A stretch of 43,665 nucleotides of DNA from Bacillota bacterium (GCA_012520315.1 JAAYOM010000119.1:1-43665); one strand, 5' to 3'. Counted from the stretch's first letter, positions 8,210 through 17,337 are shown. Program-made: numbers and translations. Notes: a model not told the origin generated them from the sequence alone.

Positions 8210-9940
8210 TTATCTGTCAATCCAGATGAAGTTCCAGGCAGATCCAACCGAACCGCTGACGAGGTCAGGTGTGGCGTTCATGAGGTGGTCACGTACAGCA
8301 ACCATGTTCTCAGATGTTACCGTGTAGAACAGAGGCACCTGTTCAGCTACGATATCCTGGAACTGATAGTAGTACTCACGACGTACTTCTGGATCCATGG
8401 CCCTTTGGGCTGCACGCCAGATTTCGTCAATTTCAGCTTCCCAATCGGTGTAAGGACTCTCTTGCAGCGGGTTCCACATGTGGAGGTTTCCGCTGGACAG
8501 CCAGGTGTTAGAGCCGCCGTTAGGATCGAAAGTTCCGGTTAGACCGATGAGAATTGCATCCCATTCAAAGGTGCTTGTGAGTTTCTCAACCACAACGTTA
8601 AAGTCAATGAGTTGGAAGTTTACCTTGATGCCAAGTGCAGCCATGTCTTCTTGGAACAGCTCACCGCTGATCTGGCGAACAGGTACACCTGGATTGGTGA
8701 TCAAGTCAAACTCAATTGGATTGCCTTGAGGGTCACGGCGAACTCCGTCAGCACCGAGTAGATAGCCGGCAGCTTCGAGTTTGCGATGTGCTTCGTCAAG
8801 GTCATATGGATATGTCTTGATATCTTCTTTCAAGAAGAAGTTGTTTCTCATGTTAATTGGGCTATGCTGGATATAACCTTTGCCGTTCATGGCCATATCC
8901 AAGATAGTCTCCTTGTCAACTGCGTGAGCGATGGCCTGGCGGAATTTCACATCGCTAAACCAGGACAGTTTGGGCTCTGGTACAGTCGAAGGATTCTGGT
9001 TGATGACGATAAAGGTTGTACCTGGGTTGGGACCAGCTTCAATAATTGTCCAGCGACTGATAGGCTCCCTATCTACATACTCAGGATACTGGTTAGCAGG
9101 AATACCAATGTAGTCGAACTCGCCGTTGAAGAAAGCAAGTGTCGATGTGTCGGTGCTGGCATAATATCTGAAGATAACCCGGTTTAGATAAGGCAGGCGA
9201 TTGCCGGCTTCATCGAACTCATAGTAATTGTCATTGCGTACAAGAACCAGTTCTTGGTCAATGCGGTAGGAGGCAATCTTCCAGGCACCGGTACCGATGA
9301 TTTCCTCGACAGGTGTTTCCAGACCCCACATTTCGTGGTAGCGTCCTTCTCTGAAGGCGTCACCGAGGAGATGTTCCGGAACAATTGGAGTTCCGATGCT
9401 GAACATGATTGGTGCATGAGGACGTGGCAAGGTGAACTTTACAGTGTAATCATCAATTTTCTCATACTCCATGGGCTGACCGTCGATTAGCAGGCCGCTT
9501 CTGGAGTTAGAGCCGACGTTCACATCATAAACTACGTCAAATGTGAAGATTACGTCATCGGCAGTGAACTCTTCACCGTCATGCCACTGCACGCCGCGGC
9601 GCAGATGGAAGGTAACTTCTGTACCGTCTTCACTAATCTCATAGGCACGGGCCAGTTTGGGCAGAACCAAACCGGTGTCACGATGCAAAGCGACCAGGCC
9701 TTCAAAGATACGGTCAGTTACATCAGTACTAGATGTTTCTGCGGCCCGGTGTGGATTGTACGTCTTGGGACCGGAAGCACCTGCAGCAACAGTCATGGTA
9801 CCTCCGTACCTGCCAACGGTACCGTTCAAATCACTTTCGATTTCTAAAATGCGCGGATCTTTTAGCTCCACTGCACTAACTACGCCAGCACTTACTATTA
9901 GTGCCACAAGCAAGGCCAATACGAAAATCTTTCTCTTCAT
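8210..9940 (-). CDS. Oligopeptide/dipeptide ABC transporter substrate-binding protein (SBP family 5)
   Basis: Extracytoplasmic solute receptor of the OppA/DppA type, 576 residues. It starts with a Sec signal peptide (KRKIFVLALLVALIVSAGVVSA, likely cleaved after A22). There is no cysteine lipobox, unusual where such proteins are normally lipid-anchored. Family-5 features include YNPHRAAETSS near the N-terminus, the conserved YEISEDGTEVTFHLRRGVQWHDG segment and FRQAIAHAVDKE. The ATG at 9940 has AAGGGGGAA 8 nt upstream. It follows the two permease genes on the same strand but is separated from them by a terminator and ~200 bp, so it is probably transcribed at its own, higher level. The ligand cannot be assigned. 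Confidence 0.9.
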   Translation of the reverse strand: MKRKIFVLALLVALIVSAGVVSAVELKDPRILEIESDLNGTVGRYGGTMTVAAGASGPKTYNPHRAAETSSTDVTDRIFEGLVALHRDTGLVLPKLARAYEISEDGTEVTFHLRRGVQWHDGEEFTADDVIFTFDVVYDVNVGSNSRSGLLIDGQPMEYEKIDDYTVKFTLPRPHAPIMFSIGTPIVPEHLLGDAFREGRYHEMWGLETPVEEIIGTGAWKIASYRIDQELVLVRNDNYYEFDEAGNRLPYLNRVIFRYYASTDTSTLAFFNGEFDYIGIPANQYPEYVDREPISRWTIIEAGPNPGTTFIVINQNPSTVPEPKLSWFSDVKFRQAIAHAVDKETILDMAMNGKGYIQHSPINMRNNFFLKEDIKTYPYDLDEAHRKLEAAGYLLGADGVRRDPQGNPIEFDLITNPGVPVRQISGELFQEDMAALGIKVNFQLIDFNVVVEKLTSTFEWDAILIGLTGTFDPNGGSNTWLSSGNLHMWNPLQESPYTDWEAEIDEIWRAAQRAMDPEVRREYYYQFQDIVAEQVPLFYTVTSENMVAVRDHLMNATPDLVSGSVGSAWNFIWIDR

Positions 9941-9999
9941 ATCTTGTTCTTCCCCCTTTTAATGATTTTCCACCACGAAAACTCTCCCTCGTTTAGCAA
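9937..9999 (-). CDS. Possible 20-codon leader ORF overlapping the binding-protein start
   Basis: A TTG at 9997-9999, preceded by AGGTGG at 5 nt, opens a 20-codon frame with a Trp-Trp pair in the middle. Its TGA overlaps the ATG of the binding-protein gene by 4 nt. The spacing is right for translational coupling, but the frame is short enough to arise by chance. Confidence 0.2.
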   Translation of the reverse strand: MLNEGEFSWWKIIKRGKNKI

Positions 10000-10103
10000 G
10001 ATCACCACCTTTACAATGCGAACTCGTGAACAATCCTCACGTTTGCGAACAGAAATCGCAACAATCTATTCATGATAGTTCGACCTACGGGCCATTTGTC
10101 CTG

Positions 10104-10135
10104 CTAAAAAGTGGTGTAATTTTCAGATTAACACC
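10104..10135 (-). terminator. Rho-independent terminator after the second permease gene
   Basis: On the minus strand GGTGT-T-AAT pairs with ATT-ACACC (one bulge), followed by ACTTTTTA, starting 4 nt beyond the permease stop. It separates the permease pair from the binding-protein gene. Confidence 0.7.
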
Positions 10136-10138
10136 GCA

Positions 10139-11266
10139 TTAAGTCTGTGCTCTGGGATCAAACGCGTCTCTGATACCGTCTCCAAAGAAGCTATATGACA
10201 AGACAGTGATGAAAATTACGAAACCTGGAACCAAGAGCCAGGGATAGCGCGTTAGGGAAGTTAAGTTCAGCGCTTCTGACAACATATTGCCCCAGCTGGC
10301 GTCGGGATGCTGAATACCGACACCGATCAAGCTCAGACCTGCCTCAGAAAGGATAAAGCCGGGTATGCTCAATGTGGCATTGACAATAATGTAACTCATG
10401 GTGTTAGGCAGAATATGCCTGATAATCACCCTTGGCTGGGAACAGCCCACAGCCTCGGCTGCTGTTACAAAGTCCTGCTGCCTAATGGAAAGCACCATCC
10501 CCCTGATTACCCTCGCTAATCCAGCCCAGCCAATAAAGGCTAGAATAAAGGTAATCATTATAAATCGCTCGGTTGAACCAAGGCTTGGCGGCAACACCGC
10601 ACTGAGCGCCAAGAGCAGGTAGAAACTGGGGATGGAAATGATCACCTCCGCTACCCTCATCATCAAGTTGTCAACCCAGCCCCCAAAATAGCCGGATATC
10701 CCTCCGTAGACAAGGCCAATTGACATACTGACCACTAAACCAATAATTCCGATAAAGAGTGAACGCCTGCCGCCATAGGCCAAGCGTGAGAAAATATCGC
10801 GACCGTAGCGATCAGCACCGAGCAGATAGATCTTGGCAGGAGAATCCACACCAAACAGCCTGAGATCAGTCTCAAACCAAAGAATCTTATACTTGTCTCC
10901 CCGCACGAAGAAGCGAATCGGGTAGACCTGAGAGGTATCCTCTTCGTAAATATTTCTCAGCGTGTCAGTACGTGTATGCCCATAAATAAAAGGTCTGGTC
11001 AACTTGCCCTCTGGGCTGATGAAGTGAACTTTTGTGGGCGAATGATTAGTGCGTCTGCGATCTGTAGTCAGTTCACTATATGGGGCGAAGAAGCCGGCAA
11101 AAATTGCAAAGAGATGAAGGAAAATCAAAACCCACATCCCGACCATGGCCAACTTATGGCGTTTCAGCTTGCGCCACGCCATTCTTAAGGGCGACCGAAT
11201 TGCACCGCCATCACCGTAGACAATATCTCCGCCGTTCTTTTCTGGTTCTGTCATCGTTCTAGCCAT
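10139..11266 (-). CDS. Peptide ABC transporter permease (OppC/DppC type)
   Basis: Second membrane subunit of the peptide importer, 375 residues from the ATG at 11266 (AGGAGG 9 nt upstream). It has the N-terminal OppC-type helix (KRHKLAMVGMWVLIFLHLFA) and five further helices. The EAA loop that docks the ATPase reads EAVGCSQPRVIIRHILPN. Between helices 1 and 2 an extracytoplasmic loop of about 100 residues is longer than in E. coli OppC; similar long loops occur in other anaerobes. It starts 13 nt after the first permease gene. No ATPase genes (oppD/oppF) are in the window, so they must be encoded elsewhere. Confidence 0.9.
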   Translation of the reverse strand: MARTMTEPEKNGGDIVYGDGGAIRSPLRMAWRKLKRHKLAMVGMWVLIFLHLFAIFAGFFAPYSELTTDRRRTNHSPTKVHFISPEGKLTRPFIYGHTRTDTLRNIYEEDTSQVYPIRFFVRGDKYKILWFETDLRLFGVDSPAKIYLLGADRYGRDIFSRLAYGGRRSLFIGIIGLVVSMSIGLVYGGISGYFGGWVDNLMMRVAEVIISIPSFYLLLALSAVLPPSLGSTERFIMITFILAFIGWAGLARVIRGMVLSIRQQDFVTAAEAVGCSQPRVIIRHILPNTMSYIIVNATLSIPGFILSEAGLSLIGVGIQHPDASWGNMLSEALNLTSLTRYPWLLVPGFVIFITVLSYSFFGDGIRDAFDPRAQT

Positions 11267-11279
11267 TACCTCAATCCTC

Positions 11280-12248
11280 CTATTCGTACCTGATCCGGGG
11301 GTCACTGACTGCAAGCAGTATGTCTGAAACCAGGTTGCCTAAAATAAGCATTACTGATCCGATAATCAGGTTGCCCATTACCAAGTAATAGTCTTTACCC
11401 TGCACAGCATTGAGCATCAGACTGCCAATGCCCGGCCAGTTCATTACAATCTCCGTCAATGCCGCTCCACTCAGGAGGGATCCCAGCTGGTAGCCGAAGA
11501 TCGTAATCAAGGGATTGATGGCATTCCGTACAGCATGTTTGTAAATTACCACCCGATTCGATAAACCCTTAGCCCGGGCGGTGGTCACAAAATCCTGACG
11601 CAGAACATCGAGGAGGTTCGAGCGCATATAACGCATTAAGCCCGCTACAGATCCAGTAGTCAAAACTAGGGTCGGCAAGAACATATGCTTGCCTAGATCT
11701 GCAACTTTCTCCCAAAAGGTAAAATCGACAAAGTCAATACTGGTCATGCCGCCTACTGGGAATCCCCATCCTCTGCTCACGGTAAAATAAAGCAGCAGTA
11801 ATCCAAAAAACCAGGTTGGAATGGCCACACCGATAAATGCTACAAAAGTCAGCAGTTTATCACTCCAAGAGTACTGATTTACAGCAGAATGAATCCCAAT
11901 AGGTATGGCAATAATCCAAGCAAAGACTGTTGAAACACTAGTCAGCAGCAGACTGTTGAAAATGCGCTGACTGATTACCCAAGTAACGGGAGCATGCCAT
12001 AAAAAGGAGTGGCCCATATCCCCCTTCAGCAATTGCTGAACCCACTTGATATATTGCATATGCGGAGGCTGATCAAGCCAAAAGCGAGCACGCATGGCAT
12101 TTAAAACCTCATCAGAAATATCTGGACTCAAAGACATCGTAGTGAGAGCATCACCCGGTGCCAATTGCATAATAAAAAAGCTCAGAGATGAGATTCCTAT
12201 CAACATCGGAATGATGTAGAGAAATCTCCGTACGATGTACCTAAACAT
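11280..12248 (-). CDS. Peptide ABC transporter permease (OppB/DppB type)
   Basis: First membrane subunit of the importer, 322 residues. It opens with the family signature RYIVRRFLYIIPMLIGISSLSFFIMQLAPGD, has six membrane helices, and carries an EAA loop TTARAKGLSNRVVIYKHAVRN. I chose the ATG at 12248, which follows AGGAGGT, over the longer frame, whose extra residues lack support. It is the first gene of the transporter unit and diverges from the SNF2 helicase gene. Confidence 0.92.
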   Translation of the reverse strand: MFRYIVRRFLYIIPMLIGISSLSFFIMQLAPGDALTTMSLSPDISDEVLNAMRARFWLDQPPHMQYIKWVQQLLKGDMGHSFLWHAPVTWVISQRIFNSLLLTSVSTVFAWIIAIPIGIHSAVNQYSWSDKLLTFVAFIGVAIPTWFFGLLLLYFTVSRGWGFPVGGMTSIDFVDFTFWEKVADLGKHMFLPTLVLTTGSVAGLMRYMRSNLLDVLRQDFVTTARAKGLSNRVVIYKHAVRNAINPLITIFGYQLGSLLSGAALTEIVMNWPGIGSLMLNAVQGKDYYLVMGNLIIGSVMLILGNLVSDILLAVSDPRIRYE

Positions 12249-12343
12249 TAATGATCTACCTCCTACTGTAACCCAACTCATTAGATATCGGCGTTTCTTT
12301 CCTAATAAGGTCCGTTAACCGCCGAACATGTGCAATAGTATTC

Positions 12344-12372
12344 TTGCAAGAGCAGAGAAATCCTGCTATAAA
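12344..12372 (+). promoter_or_regulatory. SigA-type promoter for the SNF2 helicase gene
   Basis: -35 TTGCAA (12344-12349), 17-bp spacer, -10 TATAAA (12367-12372), with a TGC extended -10. It leaves a ~75-nt untranslated leader before the TTG at 12455. I saw nothing else notable in the 206-bp gap and could not place the opposing transporter promoter. Confidence 0.6.
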
Positions 12373-12454
12373 ACCAAATTTGTGACGATACCAGTTAATG
12401 CTCCTCATAACAAATCCCAATAATGGGGAGGCTTGTCTAAGGAGGTCGAAACAA

Positions 12455-14233
12455 TTGTCTCAATTTTTTCCTGGTTTCGCAAAAAACCAAATCAAAATAG
12501 AGTCACTTGACCTGTTGCAAGAAACTCCTTCGCCAAACTGTACAGTGGAAGTGTTAGCCACTGGGTTTAAGCGAATTATCGGCGACCTTAGACAAAAGCG
12601 TTTCGATACCTGGGATTGGTACTCTTTGGCAAGAAGAGCAGACGAGCTTATGATCACTCAGCAGCAGACCACAGAACTATTAGCCATAGAATATCTCAAG
12701 GAACGCTGGAAACAAGCGGGCGTCGTCCCCTACCCCCACCAGCTCGAGACAGCCAGGCGCGTCATTTTCGACATGCAGGGCCAGGCCATTTTGGCAGACG
12801 AAGTAGGCCTCGGCAAGACCATCGAAGCTGGCCTAATCCTCAAAGAATATCTCCTTCGAGGTCTGGTCAAAAAGGTGTTGATCCTCACTCCAGCCAACCT
12901 GCTCTGGCAGTGGTACCATGAGCTCTACGAAAAGTTTGACATCACTCCAGGCATCCAACGCACCGAATGGGACTGGAATTTCTCAGACATCCTGATTGCC
13001 TCCTTGGATACAGCCAAGCGGGAGCCACACGCCTCGCAGATTCTGGATATACCCTACGATCTACTCATTATCGATGAAGCCCATAAGCTAAAAAACAGCT
13101 CGACGGTGGGCTATCGCTTTGTGAATGCTGTTCAAAAAAAGTACTGTCTGATGTTGACTGCCACACCAATCCAAAACGATCTTAAGGAGCTCTACAACCT
13201 AATTGGTCTGATCAAACCAGGACAACTCGGCAGCTACCGCTCCTTCAAAAGCCGGTTTATCAAGGATAAACGAACCCCGAAAAACCCCCAGGAGCTCAGG
13301 GAGCTTCTGGGCCAGGTGATGGTCCGCAATCGCCGCGACGAAAAAACTGTCCAGTTTACAGAGCGTATTGTCCACCCCGTCGTAGTCTCCTTAACCCCTA
13401 AAGAACAGGAACTTTATAACCGGGTAACCAGGTTTGTCAGAGAGAGGGGAAGACGAAGCGGACTGCAAAATATCCTTCCCCTGATCACTCTGCAGCGGGA
13501 AGTTTGTTCTACTTTTCTAGCAACCGCCCTCACGCTTGAAAAGATGATGGAAAGTATCGAGCAGGACCAGCAGATGGAGGCAGCAGAACTTCTAAAAGAT
13601 CTCGCCGATGTCAAGCAAAACTCAAAGTGTGATGCCCTGGAACGCCTTATAGGAGAACTTGGTGACAACAAGATCATCATTTTCACAGAATACAAAGCCT
13701 CCCAAGAGTATATCCGCTACCGATTGGAAAAAGCAGGCTACAGCACACTTGCCTTTGACGGCACCCTCTCCCGGGGAAAAAAGCAATGGATCCGTCACCT
13801 GTTTCAAAATCAAGGTCAAATTTTGGTCAGCACCGAATCAGGGGGCGAAGGTCTCAACTTTCAATTCTGCAGTGTGATTGTCAATTTTGATCTGCCTTGG
13901 AATCCGATGCGTCTAGAGCAACGGATCGGGCGGGTTCACAGGCTTGGTCAGTCCCGGGATGTGCACATCTTTAACCTCATCACTAAAGATACTATTGAAG
14001 AACACATTATTTATCTGCTCCACCAGAAAATCAATATGTTCGAGACCATTATCGGCGAACTCGACGCCATACTGCTCCATCTCAACCTTGGCAAGTCCTT
14101 TGAAAGTGAAATTATGGAGATTTTCCTCGCCCACGAGGAGCAAGAAAAGATTAGGGAAAGACTAGACCAATTTGGCGACCGTTTCATCAAAGGGCAGGCG
14201 GAAGTCAGGACCGCCAAATGGGAACTATTTTAG
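12455..14233 (+). CDS. SNF2-family DEAD/DEAH-box ATPase (YqhH-like)
   Basis: Superfamily 2 ATPase of the SNF2/RapA type, 592 residues, that probably remodels protein-DNA or protein-RNA complexes rather than unwinding DNA. Visible motifs: motif I ADEVGLGKTIEAG (about 114-126), motif II IIDEAHK (about 205-211), motif III LTATPIQNDLKELYNL, and motifs V-VI with STESGGEGLNFQ and RIGRVHRLGQ. There is no extra zinc-finger or SWIM domain. The start is the TTG at 12455, with AAGGAGGT 8 nt upstream; the ATG at 12398 lacks one. The gene is followed by a YqhG-like gene, the same pairing as Bacillus yqhH-yqhG, whose role is unknown. Confidence 0.85.
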   Translation: MSQFFPGFAKNQIKIESLDLLQETPSPNCTVEVLATGFKRIIGDLRQKRFDTWDWYSLARRADELMITQQQTTELLAIEYLKERWKQAGVVPYPHQLETARRVIFDMQGQAILADEVGLGKTIEAGLILKEYLLRGLVKKVLILTPANLLWQWYHELYEKFDITPGIQRTEWDWNFSDILIASLDTAKREPHASQILDIPYDLLIIDEAHKLKNSSTVGYRFVNAVQKKYCLMLTATPIQNDLKELYNLIGLIKPGQLGSYRSFKSRFIKDKRTPKNPQELRELLGQVMVRNRRDEKTVQFTERIVHPVVVSLTPKEQELYNRVTRFVRERGRRSGLQNILPLITLQREVCSTFLATALTLEKMMESIEQDQQMEAAELLKDLADVKQNSKCDALERLIGELGDNKIIIFTEYKASQEYIRYRLEKAGYSTLAFDGTLSRGKKQWIRHLFQNQGQILVSTESGGEGLNFQFCSVIVNFDLPWNPMRLEQRIGRVHRLGQSRDVHIFNLITKDTIEEHIIYLLHQKINMFETIIGELDAILLHLNLGKSFESEIMEIFLAHEEQEKIRERLDQFGDRFIKGQAEVRTAKWELF

Positions 14234-14248
14234 AAGGGGCCAAGAAAA

Positions 14249-15130
14249 GTGCAGCATCTAGTCTTCGATTTTTTCAAACTTTGCGGCCTGAAACCGCTGG
14301 AAATACGGAAAGGAGTCTGGCAGGTTAAAGTTGACGACGCCCTGATGAAAGAGTTAGATGGCTGGCGCTCCCAGGGGCGCCTGCTGCAGTTCACCTTCGA
14401 TCAGCGCTCTGCAGAAATCTACGGAGCGGACCTAATTTGCCCAGGCAGCTACCGCCTCAACAGTATTCTCCAAGTCATCCGCAAACAGGGAATATTAAGC
14501 CACGCCCATATTCCCCTCCATCACTTCCATGAACCCAGCATTCGCAAAAAAATCTTGGCAAAATCGGGCAGTACAGGGCGGGCCTATGTAGTTAGCTGCT
14601 CGCTGCAATTTGCGCAGTACCTGCAGCTTGAGCTCTTAGCAGAAGCACGAGGGCTGCAGAAAAAAGAGAGCATCCACACCGTAGTTGTGGACCTCTCTAC
14701 AGGCAGCATATTTAAATATGCCTTTCCCTTCCACCTGCTCGAGCCAGGCGGAGCGGCTCAACATAAAGTGCGGCCCAGAAAATGCAGTTACAAACAGGCA
14801 TTTATCAACGCCGCAGCCTATCTCCATGAGCTCTTCGCCCAGCAAGATCAAGGTTGGGCCAAAGAAGCCCAAGAAAAGCTGGCCATGGAAGAAGGCAAGC
14901 TGCACGAGTTTTTCAAGGGCCGCCTTGGTTCGGAAGAGTATGAAATAAAAAAGAAAGAGCTCCACAAGCGCCTAGCGCCGGCCTTGCGCATAAACGCCTT
15001 AAGAGGAGCCATCCTGTTTGTTCCCCTGTTTCGCTACGGTCTAGTTGTGGTGTCACCCGGCGGAAAGGAAACGAGCAGACTCATCAGCTATGATCCCATC
15101 GGCAATATGTATCTGCCGGAACTAGACTAG
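14249..15130 (+). CDS. YqhG-like protein of unknown function, partner of the SNF2 ATPase
   Basis: A 293-residue cytosolic protein without signal or membrane segments. The pattern FDQRSAEIYGADLICPGSYRLNSILQVIRKQG resembles the early conserved block of Bacillus YqhG, and the position directly after a YqhH-like SNF2 ATPase supports that. A charged helical stretch (about 200-240) and a late hydrophobic strand cluster (GAILFVPLFRYGLVVVSPGG) are also visible. The start is the GTG at 14249 with AAGGGG upstream, 15 nt after the helicase stop. Its last 9 nt overlap the 3' end of the opposite-strand murC. Family assignment is by resemblance and context only. Confidence 0.5.
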   Translation: MQHLVFDFFKLCGLKPLEIRKGVWQVKVDDALMKELDGWRSQGRLLQFTFDQRSAEIYGADLICPGSYRLNSILQVIRKQGILSHAHIPLHHFHEPSIRKKILAKSGSTGRAYVVSCSLQFAQYLQLELLAEARGLQKKESIHTVVVDLSTGSIFKYAFPFHLLEPGGAAQHKVRPRKCSYKQAFINAAAYLHELFAQQDQGWAKEAQEKLAMEEGKLHEFFKGRLGSEEYEIKKKELHKRLAPALRINALRGAILFVPLFRYGLVVVSPGGKETSRLISYDPIGNMYLPELD

Positions 15131-16474
15131 GTCTTTGGCTACCCGCCAAATTGGACCTGCGCCCATAACCAGCACCAAATCTTCTGCAGACAGCCATCCT
15201 TTTAAGAAGGGAACTACATCTTCCTGTTTGGGAATATGGTAGACCTTTTGCGGTCCTTTTAAGTCACGAATTCGCTCTGCCAGCAAAGAGGAACTTACTC
15301 CTGCGATGGGCTGTTCAGGCGGGGGCGCAAAAATATCGGTAATAATCACAACATCAGCTTCCTGAAAGGATCGGCTGAACTCTTCGAAAAGAAGTTTTGT
15401 GCGCGAATAGCGATGGGGCTGAAAAACAGCCACAATCTGGCGCTTTGGCCAGCCCTCTTGCGCGGCCTGGATCATGGCAGCAACCTCAGTGGGATGATGG
15501 GCATAATCATCAACTATGATGGCGCCGTTACAGCTGCCGACTATTTGAAATCTGCGCCGGGCACCTTGAAAGATCCTGAGGGCTGCCTGGATTTGGGCAA
15601 TGGAAAGCCCTGCGTAATTGGCTATCACTATGCAGGCCAAGGCATTGGAAACATTATGGCGCCCCGGCACATTAAGCTCAAAATCTCCAAAAAAGGCTCC
15701 CTGTCGGTAAACTCTAAACCTGGCTCTCTGTTGATCCAGGTCCAAGACTTCAGCCCGAAAGTAGGCATGGCGCGAAAACCCATAGGTTACGCAATCGAAC
15801 TCTCTGCTTATGGACGCAGCCACTGCATCATCAATACCAATCAGGCGTAGGCCTGCGGGCTGACAGTTTGCCAAGAATCTGCGATAACTGTCGATCAAAG
15901 ACTCAAATGTGCCGTTATAGTTCTCCAGATGATCCGGTTCAATACTGGTCACAACAGTCACTTCCGGACGGTAACGCAAAAAACTACCATCGCTCTCATC
16001 AGCTTCAGCCACCACAAACTGCCCTCGTCCATATTTGGCACCTGGACCAAAGGGTTCAAAATGGGCACCGATCAAAACCGTAGGATCGAGTCCTGCGTGT
16101 TCAAGGCAGAGGGCCAACATCGAGGTAATAGTGGTCTTGCCGTGCGCACCTCCAATGGCGATCCCGCGCCTATTATTTAACAGCTGCGCTAAGACCTCCG
16201 AACGATGCAAGATATTCAGGCCGTTCTTGCGAGCAGCGACCATCTCTGGATTCTGTAAGGGAATGGCACTCGAGTAGATTACACTTGTAGCTCCATTGAC
16301 ATTGGCAGCTGAATGCTTGAAATAGATCTTGGCCCCTAACTTAGTTAAATAGTCAGTTGTATCTGAAGGCTGCAGATCTGACCCGCTCACGCTGTGGCCC
16401 ATTTCCAAAAAGACCTTTGCTAAAGGACCCATACCGGTTCCGCCAATGCCAATTAGATGTATGTGCTGATTCAT
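15122..16474 (-). CDS. murC: UDP-N-acetylmuramate--L-alanine ligase MurC
   Basis: Adds L-alanine to UDP-MurNAc, the first peptide step in peptidoglycan precursor synthesis. The 450-residue product has the N-terminal HLIGIGGTGMGPLAKV nucleotide fold, the ATP loop GGAHGKTTITSM, the EADESDGSF block and the DDYAHHPTE motif. The ATG at 16474 has GGGAG 8 nt upstream; an in-frame GTG at 16483 overlaps that site and is less likely. It lies 22 nt after spoIIP on the same strand, far from the other mur genes of the cluster. Confidence 0.96.
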   Translation of the reverse strand: MNQHIHLIGIGGTGMGPLAKVFLEMGHSVSGSDLQPSDTTDYLTKLGAKIYFKHSAANVNGATSVIYSSAIPLQNPEMVAARKNGLNILHRSEVLAQLLNNRRGIAIGGAHGKTTITSMLALCLEHAGLDPTVLIGAHFEPFGPGAKYGRGQFVVAEADESDGSFLRYRPEVTVVTSIEPDHLENYNGTFESLIDSYRRFLANCQPAGLRLIGIDDAVAASISREFDCVTYGFSRHAYFRAEVLDLDQQRARFRVYRQGAFFGDFELNVPGRHNVSNALACIVIANYAGLSIAQIQAALRIFQGARRRFQIVGSCNGAIIVDDYAHHPTEVAAMIQAAQEGWPKRQIVAVFQPHRYSRTKLLFEEFSRSFQEADVVIITDIFAPPPEQPIAGVSSSLLAERIRDLKGPQKVYHIPKQEDVVPFLKGWLSAEDLVLVMGAGPIWRVAKDLV

Positions 16475-16495
16475 GAATGTCACTCCCGCTTACTC

Positions 16496-17278
16496 TCACT
16501 CTAGCAATGTCGCAACAACACGCGCCAAGAGGCGTGCCGAGGCCATTGCTTCTTCAATAGTGTTGCCACGCCAGTCCCCGATCAATACCATGATGCTGTT
16601 TGGATGAAGTTCTCCGCTGTAGTCTGACTTAAACACTCGTACACCGCGGGATACCCCTGGATATTCCTTCTCCAGGGCATCACTGATAGTCTGGGCAAAC
16701 TCAATATTCTCCTCGAGATGCTCATTGTCCTTGTCCCCTACCACAAAGAGAATCTTGGCTGCATCTGCACCGTTGACGCGGGTCTTGGTATAGTCATCAG
16801 GCTTATCCTCTAAGCCGTCTCGATGAATGTCCAGGACAACTTCGATTGTGGGATTGGCAGCCAACAGCTCGTTAGCCTTTTTCTCTGAATTGATAAAAGC
16901 TTCGCTGTAACGGGGCTGATCATGGATGGATCTGTCGTGAACTGCGTTCACGCCCAGACTGGCCAACTCCGCCACAAATGCCTCTCCCACCCTGACGATA
17001 TCGCCAAATGTGCCACGTTCATGGCTGTCCTTAGGTTTGTAATTCTCTGAGGCATGACTGTGGAATACCAAAACCTTCGGCACTATATCTTCTTCTTCAT
17101 CTCCTTGGGGAGGTTGGGGGTCCTCAGTCTGCACAACTGGAGGAAGGGGTTCTTCTTCCTCACTGCCCCCGGGCATGAAACCAAAAAAACGTGCTCCTAC
17201 CACTGCGACTACAATCAATGTAACAACAATAAACAAAAGTCCAGGACCATTCTTTTCATTTTTTCCCATTCTAGCCAT
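16496..17278 (-). CDS. spoIIP: Stage II sporulation protein P (SpoIIP-type amidase/endopeptidase)
   Basis: Membrane-anchored cell-wall hydrolase that acts with SpoIID and SpoIIM in septal thinning and engulfment. From the ATG at 17278 (AAGGGGGAA 7 nt upstream) it is 260 residues: one membrane helix (about 13-33), an acidic Pro/Glu-rich linker (about 37-66), then the catalytic domain starting VLVFHSHASENY, where H73 and E78 are likely zinc ligands, followed by LDIHRDG and the NSIMVLIG core. It is much shorter than Bacillus SpoIIP (about 400 residues), mainly through a short linker. It precedes murC. A SigE-like promoter may lie just upstream. Confidence 0.88.
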   Translation of the reverse strand: MARMGKNEKNGPGLLFIVVTLIVVAVVGARFFGFMPGGSEEEEPLPPVVQTEDPQPPQGDEEEDIVPKVLVFHSHASENYKPKDSHERGTFGDIVRVGEAFVAELASLGVNAVHDRSIHDQPRYSEAFINSEKKANELLAANPTIEVVLDIHRDGLEDKPDDYTKTRVNGADAAKILFVVGDKDNEHLEENIEFAQTISDALEKEYPGVSRGVRVFKSDYSGELHPNSIMVLIGDWRGNTIEEAMASARLLARVVATLLE

Positions 17279-17299
17279 TGCTATTCCCCCTTCCACAAC

Positions 17300-17329
17300 A
17301 ATATATGCAGAAGGGGACTGCAATTATTC
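17300..17329 (-). promoter_or_regulatory. Possible SigE-type promoter upstream of spoIIP
   Basis: On the minus strand GAATAAT (17323-17329) and CATATATT (17300-17307) are 15 bp apart. They resemble the SigE -35 (KMATATT, one mismatch) and -10 (CATACAAT, two mismatches). The site falls in the short gap between hslO and spoIIP. The position is right, but the match is imperfect and the predicted leader is very short. Confidence 0.35.
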
Positions 17330-17337
17330 CCTACTGT

